Shown one piece after another: positions 56,384-64,000 of a stretch of DNA of 64,000 bases. The translations under genes were made by a program, and so were the position numbers. The notes under the pieces were generated by a model, which searched no databases, had not been told where the DNA came from, and saw nothing but the letters and a program-made list of their open reading frames with translations. The stretch comes from an uncultured Oscillibacter sp. (GTDB lineage: Bacteria; Bacillota; Clostridia; Oscillospirales; Oscillospiraceae), in NCBI GenBank assembly GCA_910586735.1, contig CAJUJW010000002.1, positions 1-64,000 of the forward strand, given 5' to 3'. Numbering within the stretch: the stretch's first letter is position 1; every line of letters begins with the position of its first letter.

Positions 56384-56479
56384 AATTTATGTCCTCCTTC
56401 GGGGGTGGTTGGGTTTAGTATAGCACCTTGGCGGATGGGGCGCAAGACCCCCTTGGCGGGGAGGTCAACAGCCCTTTGG

Positions 56480-56778
56480 GGGCTGGTCCAAGGCACGGCG
56501 TAGTGCAAGCGGGGGTTTTGGTGGTCGTCGAATCAACCAGTTTCTCTTTCCGCTGCCGCTACCTTGGAGCGCTGGGGCCCCTTGCCTCTCTCTGGGAGAG
56601 GTGGCACGGCGAAGCCGTGACGGAGAGGGCTTCCCCCAGGCCCCACCCTTCTGCCGGCAGAACAGGGCCTCTGTCCCCCCACACACATTTTTCCATTGTC
56701 CATTATCAATTGTCAATTATTCCCCTGCCGGCAGCCCCCCCGTAGGGGCCGCCGCCCTCGGCGGCCCGGTCCGCCAGA
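56480..56778. repeat. Composite intergenic repeat, copy B
   Basis: Contains the same ordered blocks as copy A at 10195-10545: GGCGTAGTGCAAGCGGGGG, TGGTGGTCGTCGAATC, CTCTTTCCGCTGCCGCTA, then TTCTGCCGGCAGAACAGGG, the TCCATTGTCCATTATCAATT block and GTAGGGGCCGCCGCCCTCGG. No gene is seen in 56384-56784. Confidence 0.7.
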
Positions 56779-56784
56779 CCTCCC

Positions 56785-57177
56785 TCACCGCTGAATCTCC
56801 ACAACGTCCTCAATCCTGATCCGCCGCCCGCCGGTCAGGACCACCTCCCCGGCAACAGGGTCTATCCGCTTCACCGTACCCGTTACGGCGGCGTAAGCGC
56901 CGCCCTCTTTTTTGCCGTCGGGCAGGAAGCAGATAAAAACGGCGCTCTCCGCCCCCTCCGCCAGCAAACGGAGTTCTTGATCCAGAGCGGCCTTTTTCTC
57001 CTCGCTCAGCTCAACCCTGCCGTCGGTGGGGCGGGCCGTCTCCTGGACGGCGTCCTCGTAGCCCGCCAAAGCGGCGAAGGGGCTGAACTGGGCCGCCCGG
57101 TTCGCCATGGGCATCCGGGGGTGCCGGGCGGACACGGGGCGGGGCAGGTCGATGATGTCCTCGTAAGGGTGCTTCAT
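56785..57177 (-). CDS. YolD-like protein
   Basis: A 130-residue protein. The family signature RHPRMPMANRAAQFSPFAAL plus AGYEDAVQE lies at about residues 18-46; the C-terminal 45 residues (ITGTVKRIDPVAGEV-like, RIRIEDVVEIQR) form the small beta-domain. YolD proteins are commonly encoded next to UmuC-type polymerases and are thought to act as UmuD-like partners. Here it overlaps the polymerase gene by 4 bases, so the two are translationally coupled. Confidence 0.85.
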   Translation of the reverse strand: MKHPYEDIIDLPRPVSARHPRMPMANRAAQFSPFAALAGYEDAVQETARPTDGRVELSEEKKAALDQELRLLAEGAESAVFICFLPDGKKEGGAYAAVTGTVKRIDPVAGEVVLTGGRRIRIEDVVEIQR

Positions 57178-58697
57178 GCCTTATGCCCTCCTATCGTGCG
57201 GTTCCGGTCCTTGGCCGTGGCCCCTTCCTGGAAATTCATGCCCTTCAGAATGGCGTTCTTGCCGAAGCGCTTTTTGATGTCCAGCACCGCCCGCTGGACC
57301 CGCTTCTCCCGCTCCAGCTCCTCCGCCTCCCGGGCCCGACGCTCCTGTTCCGCGCCATAGTCCGTGAACAGGTCCAGCTGCTGGAAGGTTTCCTCTCCCA
57401 GCGCGTCCTGTTCCGCCGTCACCCGGCAGGCGGCCAGGTACAGCCGCCGGGACAAAAGATCCTTGTCGATGATCCGGTCGAACAGGTCCAGGGCGGCGGC
57501 GATGATCCGCCTGGTGGAAGCGGTGTATTCCCCCAGGTTGGCGGTGCCGTGGGCGTGCTTGGGGATGGACCGGCCGTAGCGGTCCGCCTTGACCTCCCCG
57601 CGGTAATGTTTCCGGCGTTCCGGGTCCGTCAGGTTCTCGATGTCATAGCCCACGGTCAGGGTCAGCTGGTCCGTCACCAATCCCCTGTCCACCAGCTCCA
57701 GGGCCAGCTGGTCCGCCATCTCCCGGACCACCAGCCGGGTTTTCTCATAGGGATAGGGGCTTTGCAGCACCTGTCCCCCGCCGATGCTCTTGGACTCCGG
57801 CTTGTAGGCTTTCACGTCCGCGATGGTACAGGGCTCCCAGCCCCAGGCGTGGTCGATGAGCAGCTCGGCGTTGACGCCGAAGAGCTTATAGAGCAGGTCC
57901 TCGTTATAATAATCCGCAGGCTCTCCCAGAGAGCACCGGGCCACGTCCCCCATGGTGTACATTCCCTCGGCCTCCAGCTTCCTGGCGGTGCCGGGCCCCA
58001 CCCGCCAGAAGTCGGTGAGGGGCCGGTGGGTCCAGAGGTTCCGGCGGTAGCTCTTTTCCGTCAGCTGGGCGATGCGGACGCCGTTTTTGTCCGCCGGGAT
58101 GCGCTTGGCCCAGATGTCCATGGCGATTTTACAGAGGTACAAATTCGGCCCGATGCCCGCCGTGGCGGTGATGCCCGTGGTCTCCAGCACGTCCAGGATG
58201 ATCTTCATGGCCAGGTCCCGGGCGCTGAGGCCGTAGGTCCCCAGGTAGTTTGTCACGTCCATCAACACCTCGTCGATGGAGTAGTTGATGATGTCCTCCG
58301 GGGCGATGTATTTCAGGTACACGCCGTAGACCCTGGTGCTCCACTCCATATAGTGGGACATCCTGGGCGGGGCTACGATATAGTCCACCGCCAGGCTGGG
58401 GTCCGCTTTCAGTTCCGGGTCGCTGGAGGAGGAGCCCGTGAGCCTCCGCCCCGGCGCCTCCCGCTGCCTCTGGGCGTTGACCTCCTTGACCCGCTGGACC
58501 ACCTCGAACAGCCGCGCCCGGCCGGAGATGCCCCAGGCTTTCAGAGACGGCGTCACCGCCAGGCAGATGGTCTTCTCCGTCCGGCTCAGGTCCGCCACCA
58601 CCAGGTTGGTGGTCAGGGGGTCCAGCCCCCGCTCCACGCACTCCACCGAGGCGTAGAACGACTTCAAATCCACGGCCAGATAGGTTCGTTCTCCCAC
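57174..58697 (-). CDS. Y-family DNA polymerase (UmuC/DinB-type)
   Basis: A 507-residue translesion polymerase. Palm: AVDLKSFYASVECVERG (about 7-23) with the first catalytic Asp, and NYSIDEVLMDV (about 131-141) with the Asp-Glu pair. The thumb region (about 195-250) has WRVGPGTARKLEAEGMYTMGD, and the little-finger domain (about 275-395) contains SIGGGQVLQSPYPYEKTR. The C-terminus is basic. The start is a GTG at 58697, preceded by GGGGGGCGGAGACC; an ATG at 58739 overlaps the -10 box and is unlikely. A LexA-like site lies between, so SOS control is probable. It copies damaged DNA, with YolD as likely partner. Confidence 0.92.
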   Translation of the reverse strand: MGERTYLAVDLKSFYASVECVERGLDPLTTNLVVADLSRTEKTICLAVTPSLKAWGISGRARLFEVVQRVKEVNAQRQREAPGRRLTGSSSSDPELKADPSLAVDYIVAPPRMSHYMEWSTRVYGVYLKYIAPEDIINYSIDEVLMDVTNYLGTYGLSARDLAMKIILDVLETTGITATAGIGPNLYLCKIAMDIWAKRIPADKNGVRIAQLTEKSYRRNLWTHRPLTDFWRVGPGTARKLEAEGMYTMGDVARCSLGEPADYYNEDLLYKLFGVNAELLIDHAWGWEPCTIADVKAYKPESKSIGGGQVLQSPYPYEKTRLVVREMADQLALELVDRGLVTDQLTLTVGYDIENLTDPERRKHYRGEVKADRYGRSIPKHAHGTANLGEYTASTRRIIAAALDLFDRIIDKDLLSRRLYLAACRVTAEQDALGEETFQQLDLFTDYGAEQERRAREAEELEREKRVQRAVLDIKKRFGKNAILKGMNFQEGATAKDRNRTIGGHKA

Positions 58698-58718
58698 GGT
58701 CTCCGCCCCCCTCAACAC

Positions 58719-58730
58719 GAAACTTTGTTC
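58719..58730 (-). promoter_or_regulatory. LexA-like (SOS) box of the polymerase operon
   Basis: Minus strand GAACAAAGTTTC, one mismatch from the Firmicute LexA pattern GAAC-N4-GTTC. It sits just after a TATAAT (58743-58738) and before the GTG start. Confidence 0.5.
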
Positions 58731-58793
58731 TAGATCCATTATAGCATACCCGGTCCGGCGGAGACAAGTCCAAAATGAAAATTTAAAACCGCC

Positions 58794-58823
58794 TTGACAA
58801 CGCGCCAAGGGAGATGGTATGCT
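58794..58823 (+). promoter_or_regulatory. Promoter of the EEP-family gene
   Basis: TTGACA (58794-58799), 18-base spacer, TATGCT (58818-58823). It is back-to-back with the polymerase promoter. Confidence 0.65.
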
Positions 58824-58836
58824 GAACCAAAGCGCT

Positions 58837-58850
58837 CGCAAACGATTGCG
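58837..58850. promoter_or_regulatory. LacI-family-type operator
   Basis: CGCAAACGATTGCG has perfect 5-base half-sites around a central CG, the usual LacI/GalR form. It lies just downstream of the -10 of the EEP gene, where repressor binding would block transcription. No LacI-family gene is in the window. Confidence 0.55.
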
Positions 58851-58907
58851 TAACCAGCGGTTCCGCCCCGGCGGGACGCCCAGGGCGCCGGAAAGGAAGG
58901 ATGCACC

Positions 58908-59942
58908 ATGAAGGGACTGTCCAACGAGGAGCGACAGCGTCTGGGCGCGCTGCTGGAGGGGGCCTCCCAGGAGGAGGTCATGGCGAGGATTCCCCAGTTC
59001 TCCCAGGCGGAGATTCACAATCTGGTCCCGCCCCCCGCCGGGGCCCCGGGGGCCCTGGGCACACTGGTGTTCAACATGGAGCGGGGCGTCTACCTGGAGG
59101 AGCTGGGGGACTTCCTGGAGACCTGCCCGGAGGTCCGGCCCTTCGACATCATCCTGGCCAACGAGCTGGACGACGGCTGCCTCCGTTCCGGCGGGAAGGA
59201 CACCACCCTGGAGCTGGCGAAGCGGCTGGGCATGAACGCGGTTTTCGGCCTGGAGTTCATCGAGCTGGTGAACGGCGGGGACCCCAAGGGCTTCCACGGC
59301 AACGCCATCTTCTCCCGCTGGCCCATCCGGCGGGCCCGGGCGGTCCGTCTGCCGGAACAGTACAACTGGTACTTTGACCGTCAGCGCCGCATCGGCGGGC
59401 GGCTGGCCGTGCTGGCGGAGCTGGACGTGGCGGGGCGGCCCGTGGGCGTGGGGACCATCCACCTGGAGAACCGGACCCACGGGCCGGGCCGTCAGGTCCA
59501 GCTGGAGGCCGTGCTGGCGGCGGAGGAGGCCATGTTCCCCGGCATGCCGGTGCTCCTGGGGGGCGATTTGAGCACCAACACCTTCGACGGCCGGGACAAG
59601 GACGCCATCCAGGAGATCGCGGGGAGTCCCGCCCTCCAGCGCCGGTGCCTGGAGGAGGCGGCGGCCTGGGAGGGCTGCCTCCCGGCGGCGGAGGCGGCGG
59701 GCTACCGCCTTCTGCCGGACAGGGCCGTGGGCACCCGGCGCAAGCCCCTCCCCGGCGGGGGACACCTGGACCTGCGGCTGGACTGGCTTCTGGTCCGGGG
59801 GGCGGAGGCGGCGGAGAGCCGCACCATCTCCACCCGGCGGGAAGACTGCGGCTTTGCCCGCCCCGGCAGCGCCCTGGCGGCCTTCACCGGGGAGGAGCTG
59901 TCCGACCACAACGCGGTGTGGGCGTCCTGCGCCCTGCGATGA
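58908..59942 (+). CDS. Endonuclease/exonuclease/phosphatase (EEP) family hydrolase
   Basis: A 344-residue protein. The EEP fold is supported by NMERG at the start of the domain (about 50), LANELDDGC (metal Glu, about 84-92), the GNAIFSRWPI strand (about 126-135), GTIHLENR (catalytic His, about 177-184), LLGGDLSTNTFDG (Asp-x-Asn-like pair, about 218-230), the LDWLLVRG strand (about 284-291) and SDHNAVWA (final His, about 333-340). It probably hydrolyses a phosphodiester or phosphomonoester; substrate unknown. GAAAGGAAGGATGCACC lies before the ATG. Promoter and LacI-type operator are upstream, and a broken HAD gene begins just downstream. Confidence 0.85.
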   Translation: MKGLSNEERQRLGALLEGASQEEVMARIPQFSQAEIHNLVPPPAGAPGALGTLVFNMERGVYLEELGDFLETCPEVRPFDIILANELDDGCLRSGGKDTTLELAKRLGMNAVFGLEFIELVNGGDPKGFHGNAIFSRWPIRRARAVRLPEQYNWYFDRQRRIGGRLAVLAELDVAGRPVGVGTIHLENRTHGPGRQVQLEAVLAAEEAMFPGMPVLLGGDLSTNTFDGRDKDAIQEIAGSPALQRRCLEEAAAWEGCLPAAEAAGYRLLPDRAVGTRRKPLPGGGHLDLRLDWLLVRGAEAAESRTISTRREDCGFARPGSALAAFTGEELSDHNAVWASCALR

Positions 59943-59950
59943 TGAAAGCG

Positions 59951-60371
59951 TAAAAGGAGGCGCTGGAGGGCCGGGGCTATAAGCTGGGCGTGGTGTCCAA
60001 CAACGCCTCGCTGTACAACGGCTTCAACGTGCTGGAGGACTACGGCATCCGCCGCTTCATGCGGGACGTGACGGTCTCCAGCGTCACCGGCCTGCCGCAA
60101 GCCCCACCCGGAGATTTTCCGCCTCTCCCTGCGGCAGATGCAGGCCCGGCCGAAGGAGTGCGTGTACGTGGGGGACACGATTTCCCGGGACATCATCGGG
60201 GCCAAGCGGGCAGGCTTCGCCAAGGCGGTGCGGATCGGGTCCCACCTCTCCGCCCAGAAGGACGCGGGCGTGACCGGCGCGGCGGAGAAGCCGGACGCGG
60301 TCATCTCGGACATTCGGGAGCTGACGCCCTGGCTGGACGAGATCAACCCGGCCCTGGCCCCAGGGGGCTGA
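59951..60371 (+). pseudogene. HAD-superfamily hydrolase remnant
   Basis: The first readable frame gives KLGVVSNNASLYNGFNVLED followed by YGIRRFMRDVTVSSVTGL. Near 60097 the frame shifts and continues as RKPHPEIFRLSLRQMQARP, ECVYVGDTISRDIIGAKRAG and so on to the stop at 60371. These are HAD motifs II to IV (SNN, RKPHP Lys, GDT..D). The N-terminal part with the nucleophile DxD is missing, and one frameshift breaks the rest, so it cannot make an active enzyme. It begins 8 bases after the EEP stop, possibly once in one operon with it. Confidence 0.8.
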
Positions 60372-60401
60372 GGGGCGGCCCCCGAAGCAGGAGGGGTTTC
60401 C

Positions 60402-61179
60402 ATGAAAAGCGCGTTGATTACCGGGGCCGCGTCCGGCACCGGCAGAGCCTGCGCGGTCCGCATGGCCCAGGAGGGCTACGGCGCCGTAATCGCGGACGTA
60501 AATATGGACGCCGCGAACGCCCTGGCGGACAAAACCTTTGTATTTGAGGCCGTGGCGGAGGGCCTGGAGGAGAAGCAGTCCGTCTATCAGGCCGTTGAGC
60601 GCTTCGCGGACCCGGACGCGGTGATCGCCTCCTGCACCTCCTCCATCGACGCGGAAATCCTGGCGGGGCTGGCACGGCGTCCCGAACAGCTCCTCATCGC
60701 CCCCCCCCTTCCAGCCCGTTCATATGCTGCCGTTGGTGGAGGTGGTGCGCCACGAAAAAACCTCCGGCAGGGCCGTCTCCCGAACGCTGGAACTGCTGGA
60801 ATATCTGCACCGCCAGGTCGTACTGCTGAACCGCAGCGTTCCGGGCTTTCTGGTAAACCGGTTTGCCCAGGCCCTGTTCCGGGAGGCCATTTACCTCATT
60901 GAGCAGAGCGTCACCACCGCCGCCGATATTGACCGGGCGGTGAAATATGCCGTCGGCATGCGGTACGCCTCCATCGGACTGCTGGAGTATTTCGACGCGG
61001 TGGGCTGCGAGCTGGAGAGCACCATCGCCAAAAATATCTACCCGGATCTATGCGGTGCCACCGAGACCCAGGCCCTGGTTCAAGAGGGCCTGACCTCCGG
61101 CAAAACCGGCCAGGCCGCAGGACAGGGCCTGTACGACTGGTCCAAGAAGGACGCCGCCGGAAGCAGAGCCCCTATTTGA
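60402..61179 (+). pseudogene. Chimeric SDR / 3-hydroxyacyl-CoA dehydrogenase remnant with a frameshift
   Basis: The first 45 residues (MKSALITGAASGTGRACAVR to ANALADK) are the N-terminus of a short-chain dehydrogenase with a TGxxxGxG site. They run straight into TFVFEAVAEGLEEKQSVYQA, the second half of a 3-hydroxyacyl-CoA dehydrogenase NAD domain, lacking its own start. Near 60708 a C run puts the frame off by one; after that the 3-HCDH sequence goes on (MLPLVEVVRHEKTSGRAVSR, then VPGFLVNRF, GMRYASIGLLEYFDAVG) to 61179. It looks like an internal deletion joined two neighbouring genes, followed by a slippage mutation. Confidence 0.78.
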
Positions 61180-61319
61180 CGGTGTGAAAGTCTGGACGAT
61201 GCCTGAGTAGGCGGCCTCTCAGCGGGCAGATGGAGCAGGAGGGCGGTTCTTTGTCTTTCCGGCAGCTTGTCCTGAGCAGTCCGCCTGCTCTTTTGCTGAT
61301 TTTTTTGAAACAGCTGGCG

Positions 61320-61410
61320 AGTCGGCATACTCACAGGAGGATTCATGTGGAGTATATCCAGACTGATAACGGTTTTGAATTTGCCAACTGCTTGCCCATG
61401 AGGCCACTTA
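61320..61410 (+). pseudogene. DDE transposase fragment
   Basis: About 30 residues are recognisable: RRIHVEYIQTDNGFEFANCL resembles the second catalytic Asp region (QTDNGFEF) of IS3/IS481-type transposases. Nothing before or after matches, so this is a small relic. The rest of 61180-61490 shows no gene. Confidence 0.6.
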
Positions 61411-61493
61411 GCTGGTACTCTCCTTCTAAACTTCCTTGTCCAATTTGTTTGGCAACCCTACAAAATTAGATGGGGTCGCTCAAAAAATAGAGA

Positions 61494-61522
61494 TTGACAT
61501 TTGGGGAGAAACTAATTATAAT
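61494..61522 (+). promoter_or_regulatory. Consensus sigma-A promoter of tRNA-Pro
   Basis: TTGACA (61494-61499), exactly 17 bases, TATAAT (61517-61522): a full-consensus promoter about 60 bases upstream of the tRNA. Confidence 0.85.
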
Positions 61523-61582
61523 AACAAAGCCGGGGAAAAACTGGTTCAGGAAATCCGACGCAGGCAGTTAAAAATAGTATAT

Positions 61583-61658
61583 CCGGGTGTAGCGCAGTTG
61601 GTAGCGCGCATGGTTCGGGACCATGAGGCCGTGGGTTCAAATCCCGCCACTCGGACCA
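61583..61658 (+). tRNA. tRNA-Pro (anticodon CGG)
   Basis: A 76-base cloverleaf: acceptor CCGGGTG / CACTCGG (one G-T pair), D-arm AGCGCAGTTGGTAGCGC, anticodon stem CATGG / CCATG around the loop TTCGGGA (anticodon CGG), T-loop GTGGGTTCAAATCCCGC, discriminator A and encoded CCA. The 3' end is a typical target of the tyrosine integrase encoded downstream. Confidence 0.95.
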
Positions 61659-61659
61659 T

Positions 61660-61697
61660 AAATCCGCCGATTTCTTAGAATTTCGGCGGATTTTTGT
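61660..61697 (+). terminator. Terminator of tRNA-Pro
   Basis: Stem AAATCCGCCGA / TTCGGCGGATTT with an AT-rich loop, then TTTTTG, directly after the tRNA. Confidence 0.85.
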
Positions 61698-61785
61698 AAC
61701 TTTTTGACTTATTTGTGGTGTTGGAAAATTGTTAGACCCACGCCTTGACCCACACGGCGAAATGGCCGGAAGGGTCCAGAGAGGA

Positions 61786-61826
61786 CAAAAGAGTGCCGGA
61801 GAGCAGGTTTTTGCCCTCCGGTGCTT
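61786..61826 (-). terminator. Terminator of the integrase gene
   Basis: Minus-strand stem AGCACCGGAGGGC / GCTCTCCGGCACT with TTTTG after it, 7 bases past the integrase stop. Confidence 0.75.
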
Positions 61827-61832
61827 GGCCTT

Positions 61833-62987
61833 TTACATGACCTCTGCCATGAAACCGCCAATCTTTTTCGCGGCGTCCTTCTGCATCTCCTTTGTCACGT
61901 TGGTGTAGACATCCAGCGTAAACTCCGTCGAGTAGTGGCCCAGCATTCCCGAAACCGTCTTGATGTCCACACCGTTTTGCAGCGCCATTGTGGCGAAGGT
62001 CCTCCGCAGGTCATGGAACCGGACGTGTTTCTCGATGCCCGCCCTCTTCAGTAGCTTCTTATGAATCCTGCCCACGCAGTCCGGGCCGTACATCCCGCCT
62101 GTCACCGGCGACGGGAACAGGTAGGGGCTGAACGGGTGGTTTTTGCGGTCCTCCACCAGAAGGCAGATGGCTTTGTTGTCAATGTAGACGGTCCTGACGG
62201 AGTTCTTTGTTTTTGGCTCCGTCACTCGAAGTTCTCCTTTCCCCCTGGCAACAGATTTTGAAACCGTCAGGCATTTCTCCTTGATGTTCAGGTCTGTCCA
62301 GAGGAGCGCCAGCAGTTCGCCTCGTCGAAGGCCGGTAGTCAGTTCCAGGTAGAACATCGGGAGGACGCCGTGTTCCTCTGCCGCTCGAAGGTAGTCCCCC
62401 AGCTTTTCCGGTGGGATGATCTGCATCTCCTTCTTTTCCTTCGGCGGCAGCTTACAGTTTGCGGCGGGGTTGTACGGAATCAGCCGCTCCATTACCGCTT
62501 GGTCCAGACATTGACGGAGCATCGCGTGGAGGCTGCGGACCGTCTTGTTGCTGAGCCCTGAAACCTCCATACCCTCGTAACGTTGGATGCGACCGCTTTC
62601 CCGTGTCTTGTTGTAAAATTTCTGGATGTCCAGTGTGGTAAGCTTTCGGAGCTTGATCTTCCCAATGTCAGGGATGATGTGGTTCTCTACAAAATTGCGG
62701 TAGTGTTCCGCGGTGCTTTCCCGGATTGAGGGCTTCGCGTAGTTCTCGAACCAGAGCGTAGCCCATTGACCCACCGTGAGGTCCCGGCTTTTGGCGGCAT
62801 CGATCCGCTCATTGTCCTCCAGTGCTCGTTTGAGTTTCTCCTTGACCTCTGCTTGAGTTTTGCCCAGCACATTTTTTGTGATGCGCTTTCCAGTTTCGGG
62901 ATTGTAGCCAGCAGTATATCGCCCTTCCCATCGGCCATCCTTGCGTTTGCGAATATTCCCTTCGCCGTTTGCCCTACGCTTCGCCAC
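61833..62987 (-). CDS. int: Tyrosine-type site-specific integrase
   Basis: A 384-residue phage/ICE-type integrase. The N-terminal arm-binding part (NGEGNIRKRKDGRWEGRY, about 7-24) is followed by the SAM-like core-binding domain (about 65-170). The catalytic domain (about 190-375) has Arg in TGLRRGELLALLW (about 220), HDLRRTFAT (His and Arg, about 318-326), LGHYSTEFTLDVYTN (second His and the nucleophilic Tyr, about 344-358). It reads toward tRNA-Pro, whose 3' end is the likely attachment site. It overlaps the small upstream gene by 14 bases. Its element extends to the right beyond the window or has decayed. Confidence 0.93.
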   Translation of the reverse strand: MAKRRANGEGNIRKRKDGRWEGRYTAGYNPETGKRITKNVLGKTQAEVKEKLKRALEDNERIDAAKSRDLTVGQWATLWFENYAKPSIRESTAEHYRNFVENHIIPDIGKIKLRKLTTLDIQKFYNKTRESGRIQRYEGMEVSGLSNKTVRSLHAMLRQCLDQAVMERLIPYNPAANCKLPPKEKKEMQIIPPEKLGDYLRAAEEHGVLPMFYLELTTGLRRGELLALLWTDLNIKEKCLTVSKSVARGKGELRVTEPKTKNSVRTVYIDNKAICLLVEDRKNHPFSPYLFPSPVTGGMYGPDCVGRIHKKLLKRAGIEKHVRFHDLRRTFATMALQNGVDIKTVSGMLGHYSTEFTLDVYTNVTKEMQKDAAKKIGGFMAEVM

Positions 62988-63276
62988 GGTGATCCCTCCT
63001 TTCCTCCGCCCGCGCTTCTTCCTCTCTGGAGAAGGAGTAGGGCGTTAGCTCACCAGCGATTCCGAGGGCCAGTTGAAACCCTGACACAAAACTTTCCAGC
63101 GTGGTTTCCTCCAGCAGTGCCGTTTGCAAATCCACCAGCCCGAGGATTTTCTTTTGATCTTCTTTGCCCACTCGTTCTGAGAGACTCCGCCAGCTTTCTT
63201 CGATCTTTTTTTGCAATCTGACATCCGGCTCCGTGAAAAATTTCTGGCGCAGAGCCCTCATGTACTCGTACTCCAT
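62974..63276 (-). CDS. Small DUF6809-like helical protein next to integrase
   Basis: A 100-residue, mostly helical, charged protein: MEYEYMRALRQKFFTEPD, then WRSLSERVGKEDQKKILGLV and a FVSGFQLALGIAGELT segment. This resembles short DUF6809-type proteins often found beside Firmicute integrases on mobile elements; the match is by eye. The ATG at 63276 has AGGAGG 8 bases upstream, better than the in-frame GTG at 63285. It is translationally coupled to the integrase. Its function is unknown; a role in excision or regulation is possible. Confidence 0.65.
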   Translation of the reverse strand: MEYEYMRALRQKFFTEPDVRLQKKIEESWRSLSERVGKEDQKKILGLVDLQTALLEETTLESFVSGFQLALGIAGELTPYSFSREEEARAEERRDHRGEA

Positions 63277-64000
63277 GTATGCCACCTCCTGTCAGCGACA
63301 CACATTACCATCTGCCGATCTCAATATCCAGCAGCTTTTTTCGAGTTATCAGAAAGTTCAGATTTGCATTTCGGGATTTTTAGACCGGACGTATTCTATG
63401 TTTATAGCAACGCAGTTTTTGATCCGTGAAAAAAGGTTTGCGTGCTGCTCGGATTGCGAGAAAGCAGAAATAGAGAGCTGACGCTTCTGCATGACAGCGA
63501 CGATATTCAAGAGTTGACCTCCACCATACTGCACTGTTTCTAGAGTAGGCTGTGAATTTAGAATGGCCTCGCTGCGTTTGCGTTTCGGTACAGGGAATGG
63601 TAGATCGGGTCTTACCAGAGAACGTCTTTGGATGCTCTGACGCGGCAGATCGAAACCGCTGCTCAATCAAGTGACTGACGCAAGGTCCTCCTACTAGCGT
63701 GGTAGGACCTTTTTGCGTCGATATCCCCGGATGGAACCCAGAAAAACAGCCCAACGGCGGGCCTTTGAGGGAAACAGACCCCCGACCTGATCCCAGGGGG
63801 TGAAATATGACCCCCGCACTGACTCCCGCTGAAATTCTGGAAAACCACCTATTACAGCCACCTTGTGGAAGGGCTCAAACCAGTGCTTTCTTCCCCGTTT
63901 TTCTTACTTTCGACCACCTGCCACAGCAAAAAGTTGAGATTCCGACCACCTAACGAAAACCTCCGACCCGCTCTGCGGGGCGGTGTTCGTTGGCCGGGGG
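63277..64000. other. Right-end region without a clear gene; possible IS21-like end
   Basis: No reading frame here shows family motifs or a good ribosome site; short frames on both strands around 63358-63754 remain unassigned. A long hairpin lies at 63677-63719. From about 63780, short repeated motifs occur (GAAATATGACCCCCG at 63800-63814; CGACCACCT at 63912-63920 and 63942-63950), as in the multiple terminal repeats of IS21-family elements. The element's genes would lie past 64000. Confidence 0.4.
63677..63719. repeat. Long imperfect hairpin
   Basis: Nested stems: GACGCAA with TTGCGTC on the outside and GGTCCTCCTAC with GTGGTAGGACC inside, followed by a T-rich segment. It could be a terminator for a lost gene on the plus strand or part of an element end. 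Confidence 0.55.

Noticed and set aside
51812-56503. A 1563-residue plus-strand frame
   Set aside because: It is the mirror of the TIR-MORN, RyR and PH genes, with low-complexity Val/Gly/His/Asp composition and no family motif. High GC makes such frames common.
57174-59909. A 911-residue minus-strand frame across the polymerase and the EEP gene
   Set aside because: Only the part after 58697 matches the polymerase family; the rest is antisense of the EEP gene, which has its own motifs, promoter and ribosome site.
63358-63754. Small frames on both strands near the right end
   Set aside because: No ribosome site, no motif, and overlapping open frames on both strands suggest chance.

Overview
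The window reads as a chromosomal segment of a high-GC, Gram-positive anaerobe of the Oscillospiraceae type (Flavonifractor/Lawsonibacter/Intestinimonas-like gut Clostridia). Reasons: GC-rich codon use, strong AGGAGG ribosome sites, lipoprotein and TraX/LytTR/BceAB-like genes typical of Firmicutes, a flavodiiron protein, a TRAP-fed sugar cluster, and GC-rich interspersed intergenic repeats. The genus assignment is inference.

Layout. 1-10.1 kb: start of an NSS symporter, a DUF2156-GNAT fusion, an LRR lipoprotein, an XRE regulator, a DEAD-box helicase, a flavodiiron protein, and a copper module (csoR, then copA fused in frame to copZ, with two CsoR-type operators). 10.2-15.6 kb: a composite repeat, then an operon of cardiolipin synthase, a TtcA-like thiolase-type ATPase and a 19-repeat Sel1 protein. 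15.6-27.4 kb: a BceAB-like ABC exporter, TraX-family protein, LytTR/GHKL two-component pair, MFS exporter with its TetR regulator and two matching operators, and a large hybrid histidine kinase.

27.5-42.4 kb is a carbohydrate catabolic island. On the minus strand it has an HpcH/HpaI aldolase, dhaK, dhaL, rpiB-like, tpiA-like and deoR. On the plus strand it has an epimerase, a class II aldolase, an FGGY kinase, a three-part TRAP transporter and a second HpcH/HpaI aldolase. It ends with a xylulokinase gene carrying an in-frame TGA and an ArsB/CitM-type permease. The DhaK/DhaL/TIM/RpiB set is what the known tetrulose (erythrulose phosphate) route needs. LacZ follows at 42.6-45.7 kb.

45.8-51.8 kb holds two tandem paralogous modules, each ECF sigma - membrane anti-sigma - secreted stalk-domain protein. 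Four promoter-like sites share a -10 (CGTTTA) but have a -35 that differs between the two modules, which suggests the paralogs have become insulated from each other.

51.8-56.4 kb holds the most unusual pair: a TIR - transmembrane - MORN-repeat protein and, just upstream, a 2TM - double Rossmann (TrkA-N-like) - RyR-domain protein. TIR enzymes can make ADP-ribose-type signals and RyR domains are predicted nucleotide sensors in prokaryotic conflict systems, so this could be an undescribed two-gene signalling or defence unit. 56.4-64 kb: a second composite repeat, a Y-family polymerase with YolD, an EEP-family hydrolase, then decaying DNA (HAD, SDR/hydroxyacyl-CoA dehydrogenase and transposase remnants), tRNA-Pro(CGG), and a tyrosine integrase with a small DUF6809-like gene, marking the edge of an integrated element.
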